From assembly GCF_016807185.1 (NCBI RefSeq), contig NZ_JAEVYN010000002.1:1172528-1236527 (forward strand): 64,000 nt of DNA. Direction: 5' to 3'. The DNA comes from Leptolyngbya sp. Cla-17 (GTDB lineage: Bacteria > Cyanobacteriota > Cyanobacteriia > Leptolyngbyales > Leptolyngbyaceae). Position numbers and translations under genes: made by a program. The notes below the pieces were generated by a model that ran no database searches, had not been told where the DNA came from, and saw nothing but the letters and a program-made list of their open reading frames with translations. This document shows, in pieces, positions 1 to 8,243 of this stretch; within the stretch, counting starts at the first letter, position 1, and each line of letters opens with the position of its first letter.

Positions 1-1
1 T

Positions 2-709
2 CGGGTTCTGCGTTTTTGGGGCATCTCTGAATCTTTGCTAGCAGATAGAGTGGGCGATTGGTTTAATTCTACGAATCCCACGGTTGCACCCTATGCAAAT
101 TTGGGTGAAGTAAAGCTGCGAATTTCTGCTTTTGCTGACTCAGAAAGTAGCGCCCAGCAGATGATTGCACCGGTTGAGGCAACATTGCGGCAAATTGGCG
201 GCATTGATTGTTACGGAGCCGATGAAGATACTTTAGCGATCGCCGTGGGTCGCTTGCTGCAACGAAAAGGCTCTACCTTAGCGGTAGCAGAATCGTGTAC
301 CGGGGGGAGTTTAGGCGGAATGCTAACAGCCGTATCAGGCAGTTCTACTTATTTCTGGGGTGGCGTAATTTCCTACGATAACTCTGTGAAAGTTGAGCTT
401 TTGGGCGTTGATCCACAAGTGTTGGCGACTCAGGGAGCCGTTAGCCATGAGGTTGCAAAGCTAATGGCTGCGGGAGTACGCGATCGCCTCAACACAATTT
501 GGGGTTTAAGCATTACGGGCATTGCTGGACCGACAGGCGACACCGACAAAAAACCAGTGGGCTTGGTTTATATCGGTCTCGCAGGACCTGATCGCGTGGA
601 AAGTTTTGAGCATCGCTTTGGCGGATTAAGAGGAAGAGAGTGGGTTCGCCATTTAAGCTGCTGCACAGCTTTAGACTATCTACGAAGACGCTTGCTCAAA
701 GCAGATTAG
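2..709 (+). CDS. cinA: CinA-like protein, C-terminal part (nicotinamide-nucleotide amidase domain)
   Basis: The reading frame is open from the left edge, so the 5' end lies outside the window; about 235 codons are visible. The first part matches the central region of CinA. The C-terminal half is the PncC-type domain, which in this family deamidates nicotinamide mononucleotide in pyridine-nucleotide recycling. Visible marks are AESCTGG with the expected catalytic Ser, followed by GVISYDNSVK, and the SITGIAGP glycine motif. The ATG-like position at 35 is internal to the family, so it is not the start. Next downstream is a hairpin and a small gene. Identity is secure; competence or DNA-damage induction, from which the family is named, cannot be inferred here. 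Confidence 0.9.
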   Translation, partial: RVLRFWGISESLLADRVGDWFNSTNPTVAPYANLGEVKLRISAFADSESSAQQMIAPVEATLRQIGGIDCYGADEDTLAIAVGRLLQRKGSTLAVAESCTGGSLGGMLTAVSGSSTYFWGGVISYDNSVKVELLGVDPQVLATQGAVSHEVAKLMAAGVRDRLNTIWGLSITGIAGPTGDTDKKPVGLVYIGLAGPDRVESFEHRFGGLRGREWVRHLSCCTALDYLRRRLLKAD

Positions 710-730
710 CGACTACTCATAATTCACGCA

Positions 731-767
731 TCATCTAAATAATGGTTTCTGATCATTATTTAGATGA
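731..767. terminator. 14-bp perfect inverted repeat behind cinA, possible terminator
   Basis: TCATCTAAATAATG (731-744) pairs perfectly with 754-767 around a 9-nt loop. It begins 21 nt after the cinA stop. There is no clear T-run behind it, so it is either a Rho-independent terminator of weak type or an mRNA-end-stabilising hairpin. Confidence 0.45.
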
Positions 768-938
768 GAAATTTGCATAATTGCTACTCGAAACTTATCT
801 ATATCCCTCAAAATCTGTAGCCCTCGTTAGCTAAATTGGGTACAATCTAAATATGTAATTTTGTAGGCTCAAGTTTTACAGAGGATGCATTACGCATTTG
901 TAATAAGAGCCGCACTGTAACAAGGAGCTATCTATTCA

Positions 939-1067
939 ATGGACTACCTGGATAAGGTGTTGGAGAAGCTTAAAGAGTGGGCACGCAAATTAGTTGAAGC
1001 GTTGTTAGGTCCAGAGCTTCAGCCAGAAGCCGAGCCAATTCCGATTCCTGTTAATGATCGCCGATAA
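939..1067 (+). CDS. Small conserved-looking protein, 42 aa
   Basis: ATG at 939 is preceded by a strong ribosome site (AAGGAG, 922-927) and runs 42 codons to TAA. The product has an amphipathic helix in its first 23 residues (MDYLDKVLEKLKEWARKLVE) and then an acidic, proline-rich tail ending in NDRR. The regular charged/hydrophobic spacing plus the good ribosome site argue that it is translated. It sits 34 nt ahead of aroQ on the same strand and may share its transcript. I do not know a function; a membrane-surface or partner-binding helix is a guess. Confidence 0.6.
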   Translation: MDYLDKVLEKLKEWARKLVEALLGPELQPEAEPIPIPVNDRR

Positions 1068-1101
1068 TGCTTTATTGCTTTCGTCATAGGACGCTTGCAA
1101 A

Positions 1102-1539
1102 TTGATTAGCGTTTTGGTTCTAAATGGTCCAAACCTAAATCTCTTAGGTAAACGTGAGCCTGGAGTTTATGGTTCTGTTACTTTAGATGAAATTGATTTG
1201 TTACTTACAAGTGAAGCGAATTCACTTGATGTAAAAGTTTGTTGTCAGCAGTCTAACCATGAAGGGGGTCTGATTGATGCTATTCACGCTACAGTTGGTA
1301 CGCATCAAGGGCTGCTGATCAATGCTGGTGCATATACGCACACTAGTGTTGCTCTGCGAGACGCGATTGCGGCCGTTAACATCCCAACTGTTGAGGTGCA
1401 TCTCAGCAATATTTACAGCCGAGAGACGTTTCGTCATTACTCTTACATTGCACCCGTTGCGATCGGACAAATTAGTGGCTTTGGTGCAGAAAGCTATCGT
1501 TTAGGATTGCAGGCGTTAATCCACCATCTTCGGCGCTAA
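1102..1539 (+). CDS. aroQ: 3-dehydroquinate dehydratase, type II
   Basis: The product (145 aa) catalyses the third step of the shikimate pathway, 3-dehydroquinate to 3-dehydroshikimate, as a dodecameric cytosolic enzyme in this family. Visible motifs are [17 protein letters not shown] with the catalytic Tyr, [26 protein letters not shown] and VEVHLSN with the active-site His. The start is decided by sequence: an in-frame TAG lies at 1087-1089 and no ATG or GTG follows before the first conserved strand, so TTG at 1102 is used, 10 nt after AGGA. Length is normal for the family. It follows the 42-aa small gene by 34 nt. Confidence 0.95.
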   Translation: MISVLVLNGPNLNLLGKREPGVYGSVTLDEIDLLLTSEANSLDVKVCCQQSNHEGGLIDAIHATVGTHQGLLINAGAYTHTSVALRDAIAAVNIPTVEVHLSNIYSRETFRHYSYIAPVAIGQISGFGAESYRLGLQALIHHLRR

Positions 1540-1671
1540 ATTCTGTCTTTATACTTTATTGATTCTGTATATATGGCAGGTATTAAGCTTCAAAGATGTC
1601 ATTTTTACAGCAAATATGCTTGAATCGGGGGACACTAACTTCAACAAACCTGATTCAATGGCTCAATATTG

Positions 1672-2118
1672 ATGGAATCCTCTGTATTTCTTGCCGTAAA
1701 CGGTACATTGATGCGCGGGTTAGAACTGAATGACAACCTGCAAAAAATCGGATCTGAGTTTGTGCGGGAGGCATTAACCGAACCGACTTACCGCCTCTGG
1801 TCGATTGGCGATCTCTATCCTGCAATGCAGCGAGTTGAAATGAATGGTGCTGCGATCTCAGTAGAAATTTGGGCAGTTCCAGCGAGTGGCATTAGTCGTC
1901 TACTTCAGCTTGAACCACCTGGGCTTTGTATTGGCAAAGTGCGCCTAGCTGATGGAGAAGAAGTGCTAGGTGTATTAGGAGAGTCTCTACTCTGCGAGGG
2001 GCAACCAGAAATCACCCACTGGGGCGGATGGAGAGCTTACACGGCTGAATTGGCAAACCAAGTTCAACAGGTGAATGAGTTGGAAGTTCTAAATATAGGC
2101 TTAGAAAGCGATGCTTGA
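1672..2118 (+). CDS. Stand-alone AtzF C-terminal-like protein (gamma-glutamylcyclotransferase-like fold)
   Basis: The 148-aa product resembles the C-terminal domain of allophanate hydrolase AtzF, here encoded alone. The opening strand FLAVNGTLMRGLELNDNL followed by the EPTYRLWSIGDLYPAMQ segment and a GWRAY near the end are typical of this gamma-glutamylcyclotransferase-like fold. ATG at 1672 follows directly on a TTG at 1669; the ATG is preferred. Its last 8 nt overlap the AtzG-like gene, and the amidase follows, so the three are probably translated from one message. In AtzF the equivalent domain acts on a carboxylated urea intermediate; whether it does so here is not known. Confidence 0.75.
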   Translation: MESSVFLAVNGTLMRGLELNDNLQKIGSEFVREALTEPTYRLWSIGDLYPAMQRVEMNGAAISVEIWAVPASGISRLLQLEPPGLCIGKVRLADGEEVLGVLGESLLCEGQPEITHWGGWRAYTAELANQVQQVNELEVLNIGLESDA

Positions 2119-2299
2119 ACCAGAGCAAGATTTATCGGCTTTTGTAGATCAGGCAGCCATGCTGATCGGTTTGCCAATTCCGGCAGAGTATCGTCAAGAG
2201 GTAATCGACAACTTTGAGCGAATTGGAGCGATCGCCCAACTTGTAACCGAATTTCCGCTGCCTGAAGATACCGAAATTGCTCCCATCTTTGAACCTTAA
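2111..2299 (+). CDS. AtzG-like small subunit (DUF4089 type)
   Basis: A 62-aa protein in the size class of AtzG, the small partner that forms a stable complex with the amidase AtzE. The segment IGLPIPAEYRQEVIDNFERI is the usual AtzG/DUF4089 signature of two short helices. It overlaps the preceding gene by 8 nt and ends 16 nt before the AtzE-like start at 2316. This arrangement, AtzG immediately upstream of AtzE, matches the known 1-carboxybiuret hydrolase pair. The assignment rests on size, motif and context together. Confidence 0.75.
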   Translation: MLEPEQDLSAFVDQAAMLIGLPIPAEYRQEVIDNFERIGAIAQLVTEFPLPEDTEIAPIFEP

Positions 2300-2315
2300 C
2301 TCTCAGCTTTTGCGT

Positions 2316-3713
2316 ATGTCCCCATCCTTTCCCGATGCGACTAGCCTTGCTCACAGCGTACGAAACCACGAAGTTTCCGCCACCTCAATTGTTTCAACCG
2401 CGATCGCCCAAATTAAAAAGCACAATCCACTGCTCAACTGCTTTACGACTGTTTTGGCAGAAAAAGCAATGCAGGACGCAGCAGCGGTGGACGCGGCAAT
2501 CACGGCTGGAAAAGATCCTGGAGTTTTGGCAGGTGTTCCCTTTGGAGTCAAAGATTTATTCGATGTGGCAGGCATTCCGACCCTAGCAGGCTCCAAAATC
2601 AACGCTGAACATCCGATCGCTGCCCAAGATGCCACCTTAGTTGTTCGTCTCAAGCAGGCAGGTGCCATTTTGGTTGGTGCCCAAACGATGGATGAATATG
2701 CTTATGGATTTGTTACAGAAAATAGCCACTACGGAGCTAGCCGCAATCCCCATAACCCAAATCATATGACGGGCGGATCGTCTGGTGGATCAGCTTCATC
2801 GGTAGCAGGCGGATTGGTTCCTCTTTCCCTCGGCTCCGATACTAATGGCTCTATTCGGGTACCATCATCATTTTGCGGTATCTTTGGACTCAAACCTACC
2901 TACGGTCGGCTGTCCCGTGCCCATACCTATCCCTTCGTGGGCAGTTTGGATCACCTTGGTCCTTTTGCTAGATCGGTACGTGACCTGGCCTTGGTGTTTG
3001 ATCTGTTGCAAGGAGCCGATCCTGCTGATCCGGTTTGCACTCAGCGATCACCCCAACTGTGCTTACCAGAACTCACAAAGGGACTTGAGGGTCTTCGGAT
3101 TGCGGTAGCCGATGATTATTTTGTGAAAGGTGCTGACACAGAAGTGCTAACTGCTCTAGAAACTGTAGCAAAAGCACTTGGAGCAACCCAACACATCACA
3201 ATTTCAGAGGCTCATCGGGCACGCGCGGCAGCGTTTATCATCTCGGCTTGTGAGGGGAGCAATTTACATTTAGAAGATTTGCGCCAACGCCCTCAAGATT
3301 TTGATTTTGCAACCCGCGATCGCTTTTTGGCAGGCGCACTGATTCCCGCAACCTGGTATCTGCAAGCGCAAAAATTTCGCCGTTGGTATCGCGATCGTGT
3401 TCGAGAATTATTTTCTCAGGTGGATATTATTTTGGCTCCCACTACACCCTGTCCTGCGCCATTGATCGGGCAGAAAACCCTGATGCTCGACGGGCAAGAA
3501 GTGTTGCTACGTCCCAATGTGGGACTTTATACTCAACCCCTTTCTTTAATTGGGTTGCCAATTATTTCGGTTCCTGTGCAACGTTCAGGACAGTTGCCCC
3601 TTGGAATTCAGGTGATTGCGGCTCCATATAATGAATCACTTGTATTGCGAGTTGCTGCTTATTTGGAAGCTCAAGGAGTTGTCTCGGCTCCAGTACCAGA
3701 TATAGACGGATGA
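2316..3713 (+). CDS. AtzE-family amidase (amidase signature enzyme)
   Basis: The 465-aa product is an amidase-signature hydrolase with Ser-cisSer-Lys chemistry. Counting from ATG 2316, Lys79 lies in GVPFGVKD, the cis-Ser in TGGSSGGSA near residue 155, and the nucleophile Ser179 in [12 protein letters not shown]. The Asn in GSDTNGS and the [16 protein letters not shown] segment are typical of AtzE rather than GatA. A longer TTG start at 2277 would overlap the AtzG-like gene and is less likely. With AtzG it probably forms a hydrolase of a small carbamoyl substrate such as 1-carboxybiuret; no cyanuric acid genes are near, so the physiological substrate is open. Confidence 0.85.
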   Translation: MSPSFPDATSLAHSVRNHEVSATSIVSTAIAQIKKHNPLLNCFTTVLAEKAMQDAAAVDAAITAGKDPGVLAGVPFGVKDLFDVAGIPTLAGSKINAEHPIAAQDATLVVRLKQAGAILVGAQTMDEYAYGFVTENSHYGASRNPHNPNHMTGGSSGGSASSVAGGLVPLSLGSDTNGSIRVPSSFCGIFGLKPTYGRLSRAHTYPFVGSLDHLGPFARSVRDLALVFDLLQGADPADPVCTQRSPQLCLPELTKGLEGLRIAVADDYFVKGADTEVLTALETVAKALGATQHITISEAHRARAAAFIISACEGSNLHLEDLRQRPQDFDFATRDRFLAGALIPATWYLQAQKFRRWYRDRVRELFSQVDIILAPTTPCPAPLIGQKTLMLDGQEVLLRPNVGLYTQPLSLIGLPIISVPVQRSGQLPLGIQVIAAPYNESLVLRVAAYLEAQGVVSAPVPDIDG

Positions 3714-3729
3714 TAGGTTTTAAGGAATA

Positions 3730-4755
3730 TTAGATTTTTGCAGAAAGCGGCTGATTCTGGCTAATGCGCGATCGCCACTTTTGTACCAACGTTTTCAACG
3801 GCTCAGCTAACCACTGATCATACTGAGGATAAATTGGTAACCGGGGCACCAGTTGCCAGCCGTTTACACCTAAAATGCTACCTAACTCGCCATCCAAAAG
3901 GTGAGGATAATTTGGGTTTACTTCATCGTGTGGACTAATGCCACCCAAATCTCTGGCTCCTGCTTCTAAACAAGCAACTAAATAAGTGGGATGCTGAATT
4001 AGATTAGGAGGAACTTGAATGGCAACATCTGCGGGTAAAATCTGGCGTGCGATCGCAATCAGGTTAACCAACTCTTCGGGGCTAAATGCCAATCCGCCCC
4101 ATACCTCTTGCTGACCAGGACTGTAAGGTTGCAAAATTACTTCTTGAATATGATGGTACTGCTGATGAATTTGGGCGATCGCCTCCAATGTTTCCCAGCG
4201 ATCGCGCTCAGTTTCCCCAATTCCTAACAGGAGTCCAGTCGTAAACGGAACTTGCAGTTCGCCCGCCTGTATTAGCTGCTGTAGTCGCAAATTGGGCTGC
4301 TTGCTAGGTGCATGACGATGAACTGTTTTCAACAATTCTGGAGTCAGTTGCTCTAGCATTAGCCCCATTGACACATTGACTGCTTTGAGAAGCTGCATTT
4401 CTAAGAAACTCAAAGGTCCTGCGTTGGTGTGGGGTAAAAAACCGAGTGCTAATGCTTGTTCGCAATGGTGATAAAGGTGCTCAATCCATGCAGTACGGCG
4501 TGTGCTTTGAGGATGCACCTCTCCACTCAACACCAAAATTTCAATCACGCTGTTGGAGTCAAAGTTGGAATCAGGTTGGTGGAGCGATCGCAGCGTTGCG
4601 TCTGCCTCTGTCAAGCTTAACCAGGGGCTCTGCCCCGGATCAACCCGAAAATTACAGTAGGTACAGCGGTTGAAACACTCATAGGTTGGAACTAACGTGT
4701 AGGCAGGGCTGTAGGTAATTGTCTTAGACAAACTAGCGTTAGGTGCACCAAACAT
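3730..4755 (-). CDS. cofG: 7,8-didemethyl-8-hydroxy-5-deazariboflavin synthase subunit CofG
   Basis: A 341-aa radical SAM enzyme. The CX3CX2C cluster motif is visible as CFNRCTYCNF near residue 27, followed by the GVNWS-like region and a C-terminal segment GGISPHDEVNPNYPH typical of CofG. With CofH it makes F0, the 8-hydroxy-5-deazariboflavin chromophore, which cyanobacteria use as the antenna of class-I type DNA photolyases. CofH is not in this window. The gene ends 16 nt from the convergent amidase gene. ATG 4755 is the start; the LuxR-type gene lies just upstream on the same strand (50 nt). Confidence 0.9.
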   Translation of the reverse strand: MFGAPNASLSKTITYSPAYTLVPTYECFNRCTYCNFRVDPGQSPWLSLTEADATLRSLHQPDSNFDSNSVIEILVLSGEVHPQSTRRTAWIEHLYHHCEQALALGFLPHTNAGPLSFLEMQLLKAVNVSMGLMLEQLTPELLKTVHRHAPSKQPNLRLQQLIQAGELQVPFTTGLLLGIGETERDRWETLEAIAQIHQQYHHIQEVILQPYSPGQQEVWGGLAFSPEELVNLIAIARQILPADVAIQVPPNLIQHPTYLVACLEAGARDLGGISPHDEVNPNYPHLLDGELGSILGVNGWQLVPRLPIYPQYDQWLAEPLKTLVQKWRSRISQNQPLSAKI

Positions 4756-4805
4756 CCGGATCTAACCAAATACCATTACTCATCAACCCTACACTTTATT
4801 TTTAG

Positions 4806-5636
4806 TTACTCACAGCACCAAAACGTTTCTTGGTCCTGACAACTGCGTCGTTTCGCATAAATATTCTTCACATGGGTTTTCACAGTGTTTAGACTGATTT
4901 GCAAGGTTTCAGCAATTGCCTGATAAGAATGCTCCTTTCGCAGCAATAGCCAAATCTCGGATTCTCGCTCTGTCAAGTCATACTTCTTTCGTTGGACTCG
5001 CAAATCCTCTTGCAAAACTTCATCGCAGTTTTCTAAAAACACCACAATTGGCGATCGCGCTTCGTGTGACGTTGCTTGCCTTCCCCAAGGAAGAGTCTTT
5101 CGCAAAGGTTGACCTAGTTGCGCCTCTTGGCTTTCTCTATCAATCAACTTGGTTTTGTCAAAGCTCCTGAATTTTCGATCCAAATCATTTTCTAGCCAGC
5201 GCACAGTCACCCGGATAATTTGCCCATTGGATGCAAGATAGTCTTGCACCAAACTTCTTTGCTCAGCCGAATCCTCTTGTATCATTCGGCGGCAAGCTTC
5301 CAGAACGGATAACGGTAATTGGGCGCTACAAACTGTTGATGATGTAGAAAAGCAAAGCTCCTTCGCTTTTTGATTCCAATACAGCAAATTCAGGTTGCGC
5401 GAAACTACTAAAACTCCTTGAGGCATTACCTCTAACAGTTGCCTGCTCAATTTGCTAAACTCCAAGTCTTTTTCTATATCGGCATCCGCATCTGCAGCGC
5501 GATCAAAAGATCTGTGGGCAATCAAAGTGGCACGTCCTGAACTCAAGTGGCTAGCTTGTCGTCGGGGGGCGCGATAGCTCAAAAGCGAACCTAATCCTGA
5601 AGGTTCAATTGACTGGGTCATCAGGGGGCTGGTCAT
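4806..5636 (-). CDS. LuxR/NarL-type transcriptional regulator with a PAS-like segment
   Basis: The 276-aa product ends in a LuxR-type helix-turn-helix: LTERESEIWLLLRKEHSYQA then IAETLQISLNTVKTHVKNIY. The middle part (about 65-130, VMPQGVLVVSRNLNLLYWNQ) looks like a PAS sensor domain. ATG 5636 is preferred over GTG 5645 because GAGG lies 8 nt ahead of the ATG and overlaps the GTG. No receiver domain is present. The C-terminal extension is short and ends in CCE. The ligand and targets are unknown; cofG follows 50 nt downstream on the same strand and may be co-transcribed. Confidence 0.8.
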   Translation of the reverse strand: MTSPLMTQSIEPSGLGSLLSYRAPRRQASHLSSGRATLIAHRSFDRAADADADIEKDLEFSKLSRQLLEVMPQGVLVVSRNLNLLYWNQKAKELCFSTSSTVCSAQLPLSVLEACRRMIQEDSAEQRSLVQDYLASNGQIIRVTVRWLENDLDRKFRSFDKTKLIDRESQEAQLGQPLRKTLPWGRQATSHEARSPIVVFLENCDEVLQEDLRVQRKKYDLTERESEIWLLLRKEHSYQAIAETLQISLNTVKTHVKNIYAKRRSCQDQETFWCCE

Positions 5637-6029
5637 AGAAGTCACCTCAAGTGAATGCGTTTATTCTCATACCTGATGTTGTGAAGGCACAATGAGAAAA
5701 CCGCAGGTAACCCAAGCTAGACGTACCAAACAGATCAAGCTAGACGAAGACCGAAGAGACCTGAAGAAGGGTGAAGTTTTTTAGAATCCCTTCTCTAAAT
5801 GTGAGTTATTGATCTGATAATGGATTACCTTCAATTGGATGTCCAAAAGCTATTGCTAATGGATGGCAGCTTAGAGGAGCACCTAAAGTAAACCAATTGT
5901 TTATATGAGAAACCAGATTTTTAAGTCACTTATCTGGCACCGTTAATTTTTTGTGTCTAGCATTATTTTTTAATTGTCAATCCAAGCTACTGCAAAGTAT
6001 TCACCCATTTAAGGGACTTCTTAAACTTT
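5637..6029. other. Intergenic region between divergent genes
   Basis: About 390 nt carrying the upstream regions of the LuxR-type gene (minus) and the 359-aa gene (plus). It contains a GA-rich run near 5742-5775. I see no RNA gene and no supported small ORF. Confidence 0.5.
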
Positions 6030-7109
6030 ATGAAGCCTCCTAAGTCCAATTCTTACCCACTAGACCCCTGTGATCCGGGAAATCTTGAACACTTTTTTTC
6101 TCAAAAACACCAAAGCCGCTATGTAGCTAAGTTGCTTGGTCGAGGAGGTATTACGCGCCGTCGAGCGGAGTACTTTGTTCGATTATGGGCTTATTTATTG
6201 CTTAAACAAACACAAGATCTAGCTCCTCAAACGCTTGAAACGCTGGTTAATCTTCGTCCAACGGATGGATTAGTATCCTGTACCCATCGTGAGGCAGCCG
6301 AATTATTTTATGGACAACGTGAGCGTGGAAGCGATCGCGCTGCTGGCATGATGATCGATCAGTTGGCAGCTCTGGGCTTGCTTGAAAAGCGATTTGATGG
6401 ACAAACACTGTGTTTAGGAATTCGCCCCTTACCAGAATTAATAAGTTCTGAACGACCCGAAACACCTTCTGTCCTTCTACCTGACCAGTTTAATCCGCGT
6501 ACAGATGCTATTCCGGTCGCTAATCTGATTCGGCAGACTTATGCCATGGCAGCAGATGATAGCGCGATCTCCCTCCAACGAATTGCTAGAATTTTGCGTC
6601 AATGGTCGCAAGACTATCCCGTTGGAATAAGAGTGCTGCGCCGTGCTGATAATCTGAATCCAGTCGGAGTGGCAATTCTTTATCCCACGATGAGCCAATC
6701 AGAAGAAGTTTTTTCTCGGCCTCCGGGTAAAAGCTTTTTTCTAACCTCTAACGTTGCAGTTGATCCAGTTGAAATGGCTCAGGTTGGAGACAAAAGCTGT
6801 TTGGCTGTTTATTTAAGAGCATGGCTGATTGACATGAATTATTTAAAGCCGCAGCACATTTGTGCATTTCAGAAGGACACACAAAACGCGTTGCGACGAA
6901 TGCAGGCTGATTTTCCCAACCTCTGCGATTTATACTCTCCAGTTATTCATCCGCTGTATGAAGAATTACGAACGTTATTAGGTTTTCAGCGCACCTGTGA
7001 AGAACACCGACCCTTCTATTGGATCTATCTGGCATTGGATAGATATTTGGATTTAGACATTGATAAGGCACTGGTCAATCTAAGTTTGAGTAGTGTTTCT
7101 AAAACTTAA
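6030..7109 (+). CDS. Conserved-looking protein of unknown function, 359 aa
   Basis: I do not recognise a named family. The N-terminal 130 residues are helical with a wing-like end (YVAKLLGRGGITRRRAEYFV and AGMMIDQLAALGLLEKRFDG), suggesting a winged-helix DNA-binding fold. Residues about 160-330 have an alternating pattern (VANLIRQTYAMAADD, VGVAILYPTM, SCLAVYLRAWLIDMNYLKP, LRTLLGFQRT) faintly like a GNAT acyltransferase without an obvious acetyl-CoA loop. No signal peptide or membrane segment. Start ATG 6030 follows AGGGACTT weakly. It has its own promoter region, and the IS1 element has inserted 26 nt behind its stop codon. Both fold suggestions are inference. Confidence 0.75.
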   Translation: MKPPKSNSYPLDPCDPGNLEHFFSQKHQSRYVAKLLGRGGITRRRAEYFVRLWAYLLLKQTQDLAPQTLETLVNLRPTDGLVSCTHREAAELFYGQRERGSDRAAGMMIDQLAALGLLEKRFDGQTLCLGIRPLPELISSERPETPSVLLPDQFNPRTDAIPVANLIRQTYAMAADDSAISLQRIARILRQWSQDYPVGIRVLRRADNLNPVGVAILYPTMSQSEEVFSRPPGKSFFLTSNVAVDPVEMAQVGDKSCLAVYLRAWLIDMNYLKPQHICAFQKDTQNALRRMQADFPNLCDLYSPVIHPLYEELRTLLGFQRTCEEHRPFYWIYLALDRYLDLDIDKALVNLSLSSVSKT

Positions 7110-7127
7110 GCGGCTTAGGTCGATATT

Positions 7128-7135
7128 GAACTATC
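7128..7135. repeat. Target-site duplication of the IS1 element, left copy
   Basis: GAACTATC directly abuts the left inverted repeat and recurs at 8038-8045 next to the right one. Eight bases is within the normal range for IS1-family insertions. Confidence 0.9.
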
Positions 7136-7198
7136 GATTGTGCGTTAAAGGATTGTGGGCTTGGTAAAGTAGGATCAATTCTTTCCCCTCAAGAAGCT

Positions 7199-7576
7199 AT
7201 GGAATGCCGACTTTGTGGTCATCCTAAGTGTCATAAGCATGGCAAGCTGCCCAATGGACACCAACGCTATTTCTGCCCTCACTGCCAGCAAACCTTCTGT
7301 GAGAGCTTTGACACGCTGTACTACTGGCGACGAGTGAGTCCGGAACAAGTTCAGCAGGTGCTACAAGCTCATAGTGAGGGCAGCAGCTTACGAGGGATTA
7401 GCCGAATTACAGGCTTGGCATACAACACCGTGGTCAGTATTGTTCGGGCATCGAGTGCCAAGGCTCAGCTAATTCATAACGACCAGGTCAAGCAAGTGGC
7501 AACCGCAGAGGGGAGTGCGGATGAGATGTGGTCTTTCGTGCAAAAAAACAGAAGCAATGTCTTTCCAATGAATTAG
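7199..7576 (+). CDS. IS1-family InsA-like protein (zero-frame product)
   Basis: A 125-aa product from ATG 7199. It starts with a CX2C...CX2C zinc finger (CRLCGHPKC and CPHCQQTFC) and a helix-turn-helix (SSLRGISRITGLAYNTVVSI), the usual DNA-binding part of IS1 transposases, and enters the catalytic domain at SADEMWSFV before terminating at TAG 7574. In IS1 the corresponding free product binds the ends and represses transposition. Its last 34 nt lie beyond the slippery site at 7543-7549, where a fraction of ribosomes should shift to the -1 frame. Confidence 0.85.
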   Translation: MECRLCGHPKCHKHGKLPNGHQRYFCPHCQQTFCESFDTLYYWRRVSPEQVQQVLQAHSEGSSLRGISRITGLAYNTVVSIVRASSAKAQLIHNDQVKQVATAEGSADEMWSFVQKNRSNVFPMN

Positions 7577-8028
7577 AAGTGGGAGACTGCTGGATAGGTC
7601 TGAGTTTAGCGGACTCCAGTGGACTGATTTTAGCGGCACGAGTGGGCAAGCATACAGACGAACTTATTGAGGAATTGGTAATTAGTACACAGGGAAAAAC
7701 GGCTTGCAAACAGTGGAACAGTGATGACTGGGGAGGCTATGAACGAGTCCTTCCGCCTGAAATTCTGCACTATGTTGGCAAAGACAAAACGCAGCGCTTA
7801 GAGCGAACCAACGGCATCGTCCGACAACAAACTGCTCGATGGCACCGCAGGCAAAACAAGTTCGGCAAGCTGTGGGAGCAAACGAAAGTGACAACACGCT
7901 TAGTAGTCAGCTATTTCAATTGGATTTGGCGGCATAGTCGATTCAAAACAACTGCGGCTCAACGAGCAAAACTGGCTGAGCAGCCTTGGACCTGGCAGGA
8001 TGTCGTTACCTACCCCACAATCCTTTAG
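7199..8028 (+). CDS. IS1-family transposase made by programmed -1 frameshift
   Basis: A shift at A AAA AAC (7543-7549) joins the InsA-like frame to the downstream frame that is open to TAG 8026-8028, giving about 276 aa. The fused product carries a DDE-type catalytic core: Asp in ADEMWSFV just before the shift, Asp in WNSDDWGGYERVLP, and Glu in LERTNGIVRQQTARWHRR. Without the shift the first Asp is separated from the other two, which explains why both frames are kept. The heptamer is the same type used by IS1 itself. The downstream frame alone is open from about 7528, but no independent ribosome site is evident for it. Confidence 0.85.
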
Positions 8029-8037
8029 TGCACTACC

Positions 8038-8045
8038 GAACTATC
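8038..8045. repeat. Target-site duplication of the IS1 element, right copy
   Basis: GAACTATC directly after the right inverted repeat, identical to 7128-7135. Removing the element and one copy restores a continuous spacer between the 359-aa gene and psbA. Confidence 0.9.
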
Positions 8046-8154
8046 TAGCAATCTTTTTGTAACGAAATCTAAGTTTGCATGGGCTTTCGATGGCTGTAAA
8101 CAGGCGCGATCGCTTAGTAAGCTTCTACATGTAAAACAAATATGAGTCCGACGC

Positions 8155-8183
8155 TTTACAAAAAGAAATAAATCGCTTATCTT
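8155..8183 (+). promoter_or_regulatory. psbA promoter, sigma-70 type
   Basis: TTTACA (8155-8160), a 17-nt spacer, then TATCTT (8178-8183). Boxes and spacing fit known cyanobacterial psbA promoters. The predicted leader of about 55 nt contains a small hairpin GATGA/TCATC (8191-8205). Confidence 0.7.
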
Positions 8184-8243
8184 AGCTACAGATGATTAAT
8201 TCATCTACATCATTGTCACGTTACATAAAGCACTCATAGAACC

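Larger units (their letters stand above)
7136..8037 (+). mobile_element. Complete IS1-family insertion sequence, 902 bp
   Basis: The element is bounded by roughly 24-bp imperfect inverted repeats: left 7136-7159 (GATTGTGCGTTAAAGGATTG and onward) and right 8014-8037, which on the other strand starts GGTAGTGCACTAAAGGATTG. Twenty of 24 positions match. An 8-bp duplication GAACTATC flanks it. Inside are two overlapping frames joined by an A AAA AAC slippery heptamer. The right repeat overlaps the transposase stop codon. All parts are intact, so the insertion looks recent and the copy may be active. It lies between the 359-aa gene and psbA, ending 117 nt before the psbA -35 box. Confidence 0.93.

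Noticed and set aside
5820..5891. 23-codon ATG frame between the LuxR-type and 359-aa genes
   Set aside because: Very short, no ribosome site and no recognisable pattern.
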